64,000 nucleotides of DNA. Origin: Amborella trichopoda. Lineage: Eukaryota; Streptophyta; Magnoliopsida; Amborellales; Amborellaceae. Every line of letters begins with the position of its first letter. Positions within the stretch are counted from its first letter, which is position 1. Position numbers and translations under genes: made by a program. Location of the stretch: positions 2,590,748 through 2,654,747 of the forward strand of contig NW_006494916.1 in NCBI RefSeq assembly GCF_000471905.2. The letters run 5' to 3'. This document shows, one piece after another, positions 12,346 through 24,900 of the stretch. The notes beneath the pieces are model-generated. The model worked only from the letters and a program-made list of their open reading frames with translations, was not told the DNA's origin and did not search any database.

Positions 12346-14682
12346 GTTGTTGAAGTCAATAGTATATGCTCAAAAGGGTTTAGGGGGTTGGAAGATAGAA
12401 AAGATGGAGTCCTTTTGCTTACAAGTAATATTTCCAATTCTTGGGTTTGATAAGATATAGAAGTTAAAAATAGAGGACAATAATATATTTCCCCGAAAAA
12501 CAATCCAACAAGCTCACCAAAAAATATATAATTTTTTTTAAAAAAGAATGTATTCTTTTTTTTTCTCATATTCATCACAAATTACATATTTTTATAAAAA
12601 CAAAACGTAATTTTATTAAAAACACAAATTTCTTTTAAGAATCTTAAAATCAAGCCAAAGAACACAAAAAATTTAGAGTCGAAATCAACCCCAAATCTTT
12701 CATTTTTTGAACAAATTGACATGGGGATATGATAGATAATTCAATTAAGATTCAAATGCCCCAAATTTCATGAAAATTTATTCACTATTGAGATCTTTAT
12801 TCAAAAAATTGCGGATTTTTCACTTCACGAAAATTTCAGGAAAAAACACAGCAAAAAAATCGATATAAAAATATTTAATCAATAGCAAAATCAAAATAAC
12901 TAGTTTATTTGATAGATAAGGCCTTTATGATCATAGTTCAGTGATCAATTCCATAAAAATCGATCAATTGATCGATAAGAAATCAATTTGTTTGGATAAA
13001 AATAGTTCTTCGAGCAACAATACTTCGGGCCCAAAAAAGCCTCAAATCTTCATCGTTTTGGAAAAATTGAAATATGTAAACGTTGAATCCTTCAACAATC
13101 AATCAAAGCCCTCCATTTTTATAAAAATATATAAGGTATTAAACCTGCATTTGATAGAATGACAGAAATTTCTAATTTTAAAAAATCACCATTTCAATCC
13201 GCCAAGAACTCTTTGTTTTTCGATTTTTGATTCAATAATCGATGATCTATAGAAAGTTTATGGTTTATAACATCAATATTTGACCGAAAAAAAAAATACA
13301 AAATGGAAGAAAAAAAAACGCTGCAAAATCTTGTTCTATGAAAAATAACGGGCATGGGTCAAATAACGGCAGTTATTTGATGTGTTAAAACGGCGTTATA
13401 ACGGACAAAAACAACGATAAACCGGACCGGTTAGGAAAACCGATCAGTTTTGAAGAAAAACCGTCGGTTCCACATTGAACCGGTCGGTTTTGGTCTTGAT
13501 TTTTTTTGGAAAGTGCAGTCTTACATAGTGTACCTTAAAACCGGCCTTAACCGGAATCACCACCCCACCGATAGCGATCTAACCGAGCAGTTCCGATTCT
13601 AACAGACCGGTTTTACAAATAAATGACACTTCTAACTGGCCCTATGACGCTTTTAATGTGGATTAAGAAGGGAAAGAGGAGGAGGCCCTTATACAGGATT
13701 AGTTGAACTGGACGGCCTCAAGCTTTCCTAAAATGCTTCGTAACTTCCACCTAGTCTTTCTTCCTCTTTCTTCTTTTCTTTTTTTTCCTAAAACAATAAC
13801 TTCCACCTTGTGCTTTGTCCTTACTTGGAGATGCCAATTGTGGCCAAGCCTCGTACAATAGAATTTCGCTTCAAAAGGTCTAGCCAGAGTTTTAAAACTC
13901 ACATTAGTGGGTGGAAAGTCCACCCCATATATCCATGTAAGATTGTTGGATTAGCGATTTGAATCTGTCTAAATCAATCATCCAAAAAAATAATTTAAAA
14001 TTAAACTTAAATAAATATTAAAATAGTGGTTTATAGGATTTAGGATTTAAGGGGACCTAAAAAAATATAAATTAGCTTGAAACTTTTTTTTTTATGAAAA
14101 AGAGGATTTGAAGGGTGAACCAAGCAAGGACCGTTGCATTCCCAGAACTATTTCGGTCCTAGCTGATCTTAGTCTCTATCGGTGATTGCCGACCCAAATC
14201 ACTGGGTTTTAAAACTCTGGATCTAGCAAGGACGAAAATGAGTGCTCCGTAGCTTGTGGGAGGGGTGATGCATGTGTGGCTCCGACACACACGAAAGGCT
14301 AGCGTTTGGACCAAGGTTAACAAAAAGAAAAAACATCACTTTCAATCCTCAAACAAATTTTGGGGTGGTGACGCCATAGTGTTGGCACGGCGCTGGGAGT
14401 TCCAACATCGACTATCATACTAGCAACACCTAACGGACGGTGGCTCAAGTCACAAAATTGATACCCTTGGAATGCGGTTGCAGAGGGTCACGATTACTTG
14501 TGACGCTGATGGTAGGAATGCTCCATGATCAACAATCTTATTAGCCCAAAATGCTGCTAATCGTCAAGCAATAGAATGCTTAGTTTGCGGCATAAAATAA
14601 CCATCGTTGCACATGCGATGGGGGTCCCAACATTGAATGATGATACAAATAATGTCACTTTTTCATTGGCTAAAACGACCAC
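12346..14682. other. intergenic, no gene seen
   Basis: AT-rich, with homopolymer A/T runs. At 13400-13620 there is a cluster of ACCGGT/AACCGG words (for example AAACCGGACCGGTTAGG), typical of degraded plant repeats but not assignable. Near 14380-14660 the base composition becomes more balanced, leading into the tandem duplication. No protein motif seen. Confidence 0.5.
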
Positions 14683-15203
14683 CCATTGTCCAAACCAATT
14701 TTGAACGTGAAAATGCTAGCTAGTAGTGACGTTCAACACTACCAGAGAGGTCGTTGGCCATTTGACACGCCACCGTCCAAAATAACGTCGACTATAAGTC
14801 GAAGGGTTGCTCGTTACGTAACTTGTAAGCATGTTGCATTGACATCATCACCGATAGCTCCATTTTTAAATATTTTCACAACGGCAAAACTGGAAGACGC
14901 AGGCCACAGCACTGGTGAGGCCACCGGTGGTGTTAATAATGCCACCATTGTCCAAACCAATTTTGAACGTGAAAATGCTAGCTAGTAGTGACGTTCAACA
15001 CTACTAGAGAGGTTGTTGGCCATTTGACACGCCACCGTCCAAAATAACGTCGACTATAAGTCGAAGGGTTGCTCGTTACGTAACTTGTAAGCATGTTGGA
15101 TTGACATCATCACCGATAGCTCCATTTTTAAATATTTTCACGACGGCAAAACTGGAAGACGCAGGCCACAGCACTGGTGAGGCCACCGGTGGTGTTAATA
15201 ATA
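14683..15203. repeat. 262-bp tandem duplication upstream of the RCC1 gene
   Basis: Bases 14683-14941 are repeated at 14945-15203 with a period of exactly 262. I count only about four substitutions between the copies (for example ACCAGAGAGGTCG against ACTAGAGAGGTTG, and ATGTTGCATTG against ATGTTGGATTG), so identity is about 98%. It ends about 300 bp before the likely core promoter of the host gene. A recent unequal exchange or slippage event is the simplest origin. No coding function is evident. Confidence 0.95.
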
Positions 15204-15405
15204 CAAACGGCTCATGTTTTGATCTCAAGCTTTCAACGGTGATCGACGAGGCCACTTATCTATACATATGGGGCTCAAAATACACGAAATTTTGGTCCAA
15301 ATTCGGCGAAATGTTCGTGGCCATAATTTCGGCGGATATCAGCTTTCCCCCTCTTTTCCCACGTTTCCACTGCCAGTCTCTAATCAAAGGCCACCCAGAA
15401 GTTTT

Positions 15406-15522
15406 TGGGCCCACCAAAGTGGGGCCCACAAAGAACCTTTTTAAAGGCCCTCGAAATGCCACATGTTCGTCACCCACGTCGTAAAGGTCACGTGGACAAT
15501 GCCATAGCCCTGAAATATATAC
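15406..15522 (+). promoter_or_regulatory. candidate core promoter of the RCC1 gene
   Basis: Two TGGGCC-type boxes (15406-15413 and 15420-15429), which resemble site II/TCP elements of plant promoters, are followed by a perfect G-box CACGTG at 15489-15494 and a TATA-like AAATATATAC at 15513-15522. The main ATG is about 300 bp further on, leaving a leader rich in CT repeats. G-boxes bind bZIP/bHLH factors in light, ABA and cold responses (general knowledge). Use at this gene is inferred from position only. The transcription start is not shown. Confidence 0.5.
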
Positions 15523-15593
15523 GGTGGGGGCTTCCCCCCACTTGACCCCCCCGCCTCTTCTCCTCCTCACCCCCTCACTCGCTCTTTTGTTTA

Positions 15594-15614
15594 CTCTCTC
15601 TCTCTCTCTCTCTC
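15594..15614 (+). repeat. CT repeat in the 5' leader
   Basis: A run of TC dinucleotides lies in a pyrimidine-rich leader. Such tracts are common just downstream of plant transcription starts. It supports placing the leader here. Confidence 0.7.
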
Positions 15615-15670
15615 GTTTTTTGTTTACTGACTTTACTCAGCTCTCTCTCTCTCTAAGCTGCTCACTCTGT

Positions 15671-15796
15671 ATGAGCCCTCTCTTCACAGAAATCCTATTA
15701 AAACTTTCCTCTTCTGTATGCTTTAGGGCTAGGGTTTGTCTTCAAGCTGATCCCTTTTTTGTCCTTGTGGAAAAGAAGAATAGGAAGGAGCCCTAG
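15671..15796 (+). promoter_or_regulatory. candidate upstream ORFs in the 5' leader
   Basis: ATG 15671 opens a 41-codon frame beginning MSPLFTEILLKLSS and ending at TAG 15794-15796, 23 bases before the main ATG at 15820. It is in a different frame from the main ORF. A second, minimal upstream ORF, ATG-CTT-TAG, lies at 15718-15726. If the transcript starts near 15545, both would be in the leader and could reduce translation of the RCC1 protein. Conservation was not tested. Confidence 0.4.
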
Positions 15797-15819
15797 CTCC
15801 ATTTTTGGGTCCAGCAGTA

Positions 15820-15991
15820 ATGCTGGAGAAGAAGGAGGGGTCCCCCATGGTTTTCATGTGGGGTTACCTCCCTGGTTCTTCACCAGAGAGAGGCCCTCTC
15901 TTTGTCCCAACTCGTGTCGAGAGACCATCCAACGGTGAGCAATGGAAGGATGTATGCGGTGGCGGATGCGGCTTTGCCGTGGCCATTTCTG
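15820..15991 (+). CDS. TCF1: RCC1 gene exon 1 (coding part)
   Basis: First ATG of the open frame that carries [18 protein letters not shown] and [11 protein letters not shown]; an in-frame TAG at 15781 closes the frame upstream. The donor is G|GTAGATTT after 15991, leaving phase 1, which fits exon 2. A second in-frame ATG (15850) follows soon after and cannot be excluded as the start. Confidence 0.85.
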
Positions 15992-18900
15992 GTAGATTTC
16001 TTTGATTTGCGCTTGATTTGTGCTGGGAAATGGAAGGAGCTGCTTTCGTTTAATTTTTTTTTTTTTTTTTTTCTATTTGTAGTAAAAATGGAAGGACAAA
16101 TTGATGAACCTTATTCAATGTATGTGCTATTTTGGTGATAATGGAAGGGATTATCAGTGTTCGTTTATTTTGTTATTGTTGTTTGATCGGTTATTGTTGC
16201 TAATAGTGCGGGTCTTTTACTGTTATTGTTATCTTCTTGTACTGAATTGCACATTGATGCATTTGGCTTTTTTCTTTTCTTGGGCAATTCCTTGTTGCTT
16301 TCAGTTCTGTATTGTGTTATTTGGCTTTGACTATGTTGTGGATACTGGAACGAATGAGCTCAAGGCACCACCAAACATCCTAATGAGAGTTGACATAGAG
16401 AGAGCTAGACAGAACAAATTTTTTGGTGCTCTTTCTCTTTGTATTCATTTTTTCTACTTCCGGAATGATCGATTAGTCCGGAGATTTTGGAGCCTGAATC
16501 TAAGGGCTGGAGACCACAGTAAGTAGACATTTGATTGATTCTTCATGGAATGAGAAGGCATGTTTCACACATCCAATTATAGCTTAAACTCGTACTAATT
16601 TGTGAATTGAGTTTGCAATGATTTATGCGTTATGTATCTGCATCTATTGAGACCAAAGAACATGTGACTTGGCTAAGAGCACCAAAACTGTAGTTGAGAT
16701 GGAGGAAGAAGGAAAGGTACAGGGTGATACTTCAATTTCTCGAGGAGGGGGGGGGGGGGGGGAGTCTTCAGTTGGTTTTGGTTTGGCTTCTTGTTCTTTG
16801 GATTCTATGACCTTTTGGTCTTGAGGATGAAAGGTGTATCATTTCATTGACCTGTAGTGTGCAGGGTTGAATAAATTTGAGGTAGAGAGAATTGCGTCTA
16901 TGAAGAATTCAACTATTGAAATAACGTTTTAATGTTTTACAACATTGGAAACAGACATTCTTTATAAATATTATAATCTAACATTTGGAAGGCTGTGAAG
17001 TGTATTCGGGACTCAGGCCTGAGGACGAACTGCACTGGATATGCATTTGAAGTTTACTTAGTTCCTGGTCTCAACAAATGCCTTTACAGATCCCCGTAAT
17101 GCGTAGAGAGTACATGTACTGCATTCTCAACACTAAAATATGATGAATGGCGTAGACCATCTTGGCGAATAACATCAAAATATTATAAAGAACCAAAATA
17201 TCAAACATGAATTGCTTAGAGCGACTGACCTTCCTAGGAAACCATGCCAGAAATCATCTCTAATGAAAACAGGATATTGTGGCATTGACTTCCAATCCGT
17301 TGTGCTAATGTAATAGCACGGATGCACTGAACCCTTGGAGGACCATCTTTTATATAGTTGGGAGATCAGAGCTTACTGAAGTAAGATAGTAATTGCCTAC
17401 ATATGTAATGGGACAGGCTGCAGGGGACCTCCTGATCCTCACATTGCTAGGTTAATCAGGTCTATAAGGCAAAGTCCTTTAAACATGGACTGCAAAAATT
17501 CTTTAAATCCTCAAACAAGATGGAACTCGAATCAGCTCAAAAGCTAACTTCTTGATCATCCTCATTGCTTCATAAATGAGAGGCCTGGAGGAACATATCT
17601 TAATGCCAATATTTTGTTATTATTTATTTTCAAAGATTATGGATCATCACATCATCGGAATTCTTGAATAACATCAGAGCCATTAAAGTTTTCCCCCATA
17701 TGTTAATTGTAATATCATTCTCAAGGGCACGACTTACACAATTATGCCTTGTAAGTTCTGCAAATCCAAAATGCTTTTTGCCAAGCTGTTTACCTGCACC
17801 TGTCCTCCTTCACAAGCTTTTATACAAGAAAGCAGTCCTGCTACTAATTCAATTCACTGTGAGGCAGTTTTGGGGAGACTTAGACTTCGATATTTTTTGT
17901 TTTGCTTGGTTTGACGTGGTTCTTGGGTTTTTTCAAAATCTACTAAAACTCATATAGGCAACAAAGAACATAATAAGTTACATTAGAGGCAGTGCGACTG
18001 CAAGTTTACTTTATTTGCCATCCATGCCTAGCATTCTCATTTTCTTCTCTAGTATGGATTTCTGTTGGCTCTAAAATGTGGAGAGGCAGGCTTCTGTAGT
18101 GTCTTTTGGTTCTAAACTCATCTCATTGTATGGCAATCTGAAATTCACAAGATCCACGTCAAGTGCATACTAATTGTAAGTGAATTACTTGACTTTACTA
18201 TCTTCTAAAATTCGGTTATTCACTTTTAGGACCAAGAATCATTCTCTACTATGGTTAAGTTTATGGGATAAACCATGGGATCATGAACACGTTAATTATT
18301 TCAATCATGGAATAATTTCCTTGATAAGTGCTTTCACTAAATTTTCTAGTTGAAGTGAGCATGATATGTTTGGGTAGTATTCACATCTGATGTTTCATGC
18401 CGCTCACTTGGCTGATATCATAACCAACTATAATCTCTCATGGGACAGGTACAGAATTTTTTAGATTGAAGGTCGTTCTGTAGCTTCTTGCTACTTAGAT
18501 TGTGGGATGATATTGACTACAAGTCTAGGCCACATTGTACCTAGGTCTAATCGTTTCATTAATGTCATAATGATATTTGTACTGTGTATCTATCATTTTT
18601 GTCATTTAGTTATGATGCTCCAATCATTACATTCTGAGAAACCATTTGGAGTTTCTTAACATTCTCTCTCCACAAGATATATCAATTATATAAACAGAGA
18701 CTTATCTTGTGTCAGTACATTATATTTCTGTCTTATAACTTATTTGAAATAAATAATTAGTATATTCATATGATTCTGAATGGACTAAATATTACTTTGA
18801 GAGTTGACACCTAATTAACCTAATCATGAGTACAATATAATCAATAAACTTGGATGCAGCTGTTCTGTTGCAGGTCCCTTGCCACTGATCTTATTGTGTT

Positions 18901-21900
18901 ACACATTTCCAGCTTCTTCATTTGTTGCTCAATCTGGGAAAATGTTGTGTTTATGTTCATTGAAAAAGCACTCACTAGCTTGCAATTGAATCTGATGTTT
19001 CGTGTATTTGAGAGGTCTTTCACATTTCTATAAGTTTTCAGCAGGTCAAATCTAGAACTACTAAGGTCAATCTTTGCAATATATTTCCTTATATGACATG
19101 AACTGCTATCTACATTCTTCAATTACGTTTGCATAATAAAATAGTTTTGGGATCTTTTCATCGATATTGAAATGTAATGCACAAGAAAATTGGTTTTGTT
19201 CCCTACTAATTCAAGTGCTTATGCCTATTATTTATTGATCAGAATCAGGAAAGCTTCATACTTGGGGCTCCACAGATGATCTAGGCCAAAGTTATGTGGC
19301 TTCGGGGAAACATGAGGTGGAAAAGTTTTATGTATCTATGTATCTACTGATTTTAAGCTCAATAAATGGGCTTCTTTTCATGTTCTAAATCAACACGTGA
19401 GCCTGATGTTAGGTGTCAGGCTGTCTAAACTTACTTTGTTGGGAACTTTCTTCAGCGGACTCCAGAGCCGTTTCCTCTTCCAACTGATTCTGCTATTGTG
19501 AAGGCAGCTGCAGGGTGGGCTCATTGTGTTGCTGCCACAGGTGCTTGATGCTATTCAGGATTCAGTAAATCAGTAAAATTTTTACATTTTCAATGTCTTC
19601 TTTTTCTTCTATGCTACTTCAAATGAAAACAACTGACTGATTGACCCTTGTTAAACCTAGAAAGTGGAGAAGTCTACACATGGGGTTGGAAAGAGTGTGT
19701 TCCAACTGGGAAGACAATGCCAGATCCAGTTACTGGACAAATTTCAGATAAGGCTCTGCCTGCAAGCTCAAGCGGGTCATTGCCTAGCCATGTCGATGAA
19801 AAATTACAAACTAGGCCCACTTCTAGTGACCACCATGATCTTGTGGATGCTTCACCTAGTACATCGTCTGATGTATCTTGGTGCACTTCATTAACTGGAA
19901 CTAGAAGTAAATCAGTTCTCTCTGGATTCTCTCAAAGTGATTCATTGGAAGGTATGATTTGCTTGGTTAAGTCCAAATATGCGATACGATATTTTCTTTG
20001 CTGGTTATTTGTCAAAAAAAAAAAGAAAAAAAGGTGAAAGTTGCTTCTCAAATCGACCACCATATTTTCTCATGTTTTGATTGGCAATGAAGGTGCAAAG
20101 CGTAGAAGGCTGGCTATGGGTAAACAATCTGCTGAAAAGTCAAATGCTTCTGATGAAGATATTTCTGCAAACCCATGTCTTGTCACATTGAGTGTAGGAG
20201 TGAAGGTTTCTGCGGTTGCTGCTGGTGGGCGTCATACATTGGCCTTGTCAGGTAGATTTATTCTCCCCTTGTTTGGTGATGAAGTTGGAAATTTTATCAT
20301 TTCTCTCATGTGTCTATTTAACTGAGCTAACATGCTCATGTCTTTTCCTACGTTAAATGCGTATGTAATGGTTTGAGTAACTAAAAGCTCAAATACACCA
20401 ACTCTAAGCCATACTTCATTTGTTGAAGTTTCAGATATGGGTCAAGTATGGGGCTGGGGCTATGGTGGGGAAGGTCAGCTGGGCTTGGGATCTCGCATTC
20501 CAGCAGTTTCATCTCCTCATCCTATCGCTTGTATTGAAGCATCTTCCTATTGGAAACAAATACCACAACCAAGTTTTAGGGGAAGTAATCTTCTTGATGA
20601 TAAAGTTTTCAAGCCTTTTGGCAGTTATATAAAAGCAATAGCCTGTGGTGGTCGACATAGTGCTGTAATTACAGGTTAGAGTGCCACTTTAATATTATCA
20701 TCCCTGATCTTTCTATGTATGCCATGTAAAAACCTCGTACTGTATTTCATCTGGATTCTGGATTTATTCTTCACTCTGAGGATCTTTGAGCCTGAGCAAA
20801 GAATGATGCCCAAAATGATCCATGGCTTGCTTAAAGTGAAAGGTCAAAAATATGTAATGAATTACTGAAACTGTCACCATGAGTCAGAAATTTGGAGTGT
20901 ACCAGCGAATCCCTTTTCTAAAATATGTCTATGTTCTGACAATCAATCACTTTACCCAAAGATTCTTGTGGCTCTTGGAATTCCTTTTTAGTATTCCATG
21001 TTCACAATTGGTAACTTAGTTTGGATGTCAACTTGCCTTACCAAATTATCACTGGCGCTCACATTTGACGCACACTCAAAATGGTATATCAACTTGATTA
21101 GCCAATTTTCTATCATTGTAATTGTTTTTGGCAAGGAACCTTAGTTAAATATCTTAAGACATTATAGATTCCTATTTACTGTCTACTTGTTTCCTACTAA
21201 GTAATAAGAATACTTTGGGCATGAGACCATTTGTTTGCTTGGTCCTGTTTAATACCCAAAAGGTCCCAATACACTAACAAGGAAAAAAATTACATTAGTC
21301 ATGTGCTTAATGGTTATTGAAACACGTTGAGAATTAGGTTTTTATGCCATTCACTGCATTCAGAATGGAGGGGCACTTTTTCCTTAAACTCAACATACAT
21401 GGTATATAAATCTGACGTTTCATAGTCCCATTAAAACTCTAGGTATTCTCCCTTGTGAATGATGTCTATTCAGCAATTCTTAATTCGGTGCAGTAGAGCA
21501 TATGCTGGAGAGTCCTCTTAGGATTATATTTGGTTGCCTGCCAGGTGATACACATAAGCTAGCCTCTTCATGTACTTGTACTGTGTGATTCGAATGCTTC
21601 GATGAACAGGTGATTATATGGAAAATGTACAAGATAGAAAGAGAAATAAAAGATTTTAAAATGGGATAGTGAGATATAGTCCAGGAAACTAATCCAACAT
21701 ATTCAAGGTGTTCGGATCTAGGTTTGTAGCATTCAGATACACACACACACAGTCATGTGGTGAATTTGGTAGATATCACAGATCGTACATGAGGCAAAAT
21801 AACAAAAGAAAGAATTTGGCATTCACAAATTATGCTTGTTATCTGGACTTCAACAAGATCTGTACATTTATACTTTTGTTTATTGTAGTATAAAACTGTT

Positions 21901-24900
21901 TTTCGTAAATTTTTACTTTCGTTTATTGTAGTATTAAACTATTTGTGTCTCTTGTTATATTCCATATTTTATTTCCTTGATTTATTTATTTTTAATTAAT
22001 CAAATGCTTTGAATTATATTCTTCGAAGGCTTAAATCTCATCTATGTTTCCTGCTTTATGCTTTATGCTTGAAAGCCAGTTTTAATGATGCACATCTAGA
22101 AGTAGTCTTTCAACCATTTCAAATTATTTTATTTGGGCCAGTTTAGTGGATCTCATGACTTGAGTTTGGGGAAGTGGGCAAAAAATGCATTTTTATTCCA
22201 GCCAACACAGCCCAAATCCTTGGCAAATATCTCTGGGGTACAAAAACAACCCCCATCTAATTGAGTGGGGCCCTATCTTATTGGCTATTGTGGTTTTGCA
22301 GAAGAATTTTCTTTGTTTTTTTTTATTCTCCCTTCTTTTGGTTGGTTTGTTCTAAAACCTAGGGAAAAATAATTTTGCACCAGAAAAACAAGAATTGGGT
22401 GGGGTTAAAAGTGTCCAAATCATTTCTTTTTCTCTAATTGAGTGGGTACCCATCTGATTGCTTATTGTATTCCATGACCGCAACCTATTTTGTGTTTTTG
22501 TAGGGACTGTTCCCACAAAAATCCAGGCCTTAAGGTTGTGCACACAGGCCATGTTCTTTAAGGTTGTGCCCATGATGATAGAACCAAAAAATGGAGAACC
22601 TAGAGAATAACTGATTTATGTATTTGATTTGATCTTCTCTCTTTTTGCCTTATAGCATTTCAAACTTAAGTCACTACTGTTATTCCCACGAAGAGAAACT
22701 AAATTGTTTGGAAAAGAGGAGAAACATAAAGAGAAAAAATTACAATCCATGCTTGCAACTGCAAAGGAGGTTTAAGTGCGTATGCAACTACTCATAAACA
22801 GATAGTGGGAAATTATATGCTACTGTATTTTGTAGGCATCAGCAACAGTAGTAAGCAACTACTCAACATGAATGAGTCAACCTAGACATGTTGGAGCTTT
22901 GTGGGGTCTCCGGAGGTTTGGTTTTGATATCAAAGCCCCCTATATGGTTATTCTGTTACAGGAAAAAGAAAAAAATCAGATGGGCCTGTCTTTGGTGCTT
23001 TTGTTGTGCAACCTCACGAACTTGGCCCTAGCTCAAATGTTCTCTAGAGAACACTTGATCCTCACTCATTAATATCGTCCATATCTCTCCAACAAAACAG
23101 TTGATATGAAAATGCTCCTAATAGTGCTAATTCAACCTTTGATTTGTCTTTTGCTTGAGTTGTTTGTCCTTTCGTATGGACCTGTTGGATAATGCATGAT
23201 TGCAGTTCAGAAAAAAATATTTCAAGTTAAGACTTATGGGAACTAATACGACAACGCAAGTTGAAAATTACCAACTAATGTAAGCTAAAGTTGTGCTTTC
23301 AACCAAATGAGCTACAAGTCAGGTTCAGTATGGAGTTTACTTGTATGAAATTTATTAGTCTTCGTTGTTGTTATATCTGTCTCAAATGACCCCATGAAAA
23401 ACTAATACATATTGAAATCCATTGTTGTGAGGTCTTGCAGTTCCACGTGGGGGTTGAGTATCATGAACTCTATTGTCATGAAGTCTTGGAGTTCAAGTTG
23501 CACATATTATACCCATCCATGATCCAATCCTTGGAATCATTTATATAACCCAAATAAAAGTATTGGGGGTTGAGAAAACACTTGTTGCATGCAGGGGCGT
23601 ATGTGGATGGTTATTCCACTTAACATCTACAGTCGTCAAAATTGATAAATACTTTTTCTTGTCATATCCATAGTTCTCACAATCTCTTCCTTGGCAACTT
23701 CCATTGCCTTGTAATATACCCCATTCGTGGTTTCTTCTCACTACACTCCAAGTCCAACACTTTCACCAAAGGATCAAATGCTTTGAGGGATTAGACCAGC
23801 CCATTCCAAAATTGGGGTTGTAAAACAATATCAGTAGTCTTCTTCCCCTTTGCATGCTCGGACGTCCTGCTTATTTTTACTGTTCAGAAATGGCCATGAC
23901 CCTGAGCATGTCTTTTTGGGCCAAGATAGATTAAAGGGTCAAGTAAGAACTGGTAAATCTCGTCCCCCTTGTCATCACCAACTCTGTCTTCTCTCTTCAC
24001 GTGTGTGGTTGTATATGATAACTGTTGTAGCATTTGTTTTCTTTATCGTCAAGTCCATGATTTTCAACTTACTAATCGCCTCATGCTCAGGGTCATATTA
24101 AGCAGTGCAAGGTGTCCCAAAAATATGTGGCCTCTTTCCCTTCAATAGTGTGGTAGCTAGCATATTGGTTGTGTAACCACCTAGATGATGGTCTGTCTGT
24201 TCTCCTCTATACTCTGGCTACTATGCTCAAAATGAACTTTGCATTGCATGTTTCCTCAATCAATCAATGACATTGCATTGTATGTCATGGACCTGGTGAT
24301 TGAAAATGCTTAAAATCCTGGCTGGTTATAAAGTCCTTCGGCTATAACACTTGAGACTAATGAGTACTTTCTCAGCTCGGAATTGTGAACAAAATTTAAA
24401 AATGAATGACTTGGAAGTTGCCTTATAGCACATGCACCTAAACAAGAGTCATGTATTAAGATTGGCAAGTGAAATTTGCTGTTGTCACTGATATCTGCAG
24501 AATGCAGTAGTGTCTAATAAGCAGTTGCATTCTTGATGTGGGCTTACATCCTTGAACCTCGTATGCAATTGCTAGCGTCTGTCCTAACTTTTACACTTTC
24601 ATTTTTTTTATATATTTTTTATTTTTATTTATTTTTTAATATTTCTTTCCATATAGACTATATTTTCGTATGTCTGCTGTTGTTGGCTGTGGGTAGGAAG
24701 TAAGTTATTTTTTAAGTGTTCCATATTTAGGTGTTACATTTAAGTGTTCCGTATTTTAATTTGTCCTTAAAAGTATTTGTTCAAAACCTTAAATTCACCT
24801 CTATTTTTTTTTATCGACAAAGCTCCCAACTGTATTTTTTGGACTTCACATAAAGTTTAAAGCAGAAAGACTTCTCTTTGGTATTTCATCTTTCCATTCA

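Noticed and set aside
13340-13640. Cluster of ACCGGT/AACCGG words as a possible transposon
   Set aside because: No matching ends, target duplication or coding region could be found; left as unassigned repeat DNA.
15256-15570. 104-residue open frame on the - strand across the RCC1 promoter
   Set aside because: No recognised motif, overlaps promoter and leader signals on the other strand, and composition is that of non-coding DNA.
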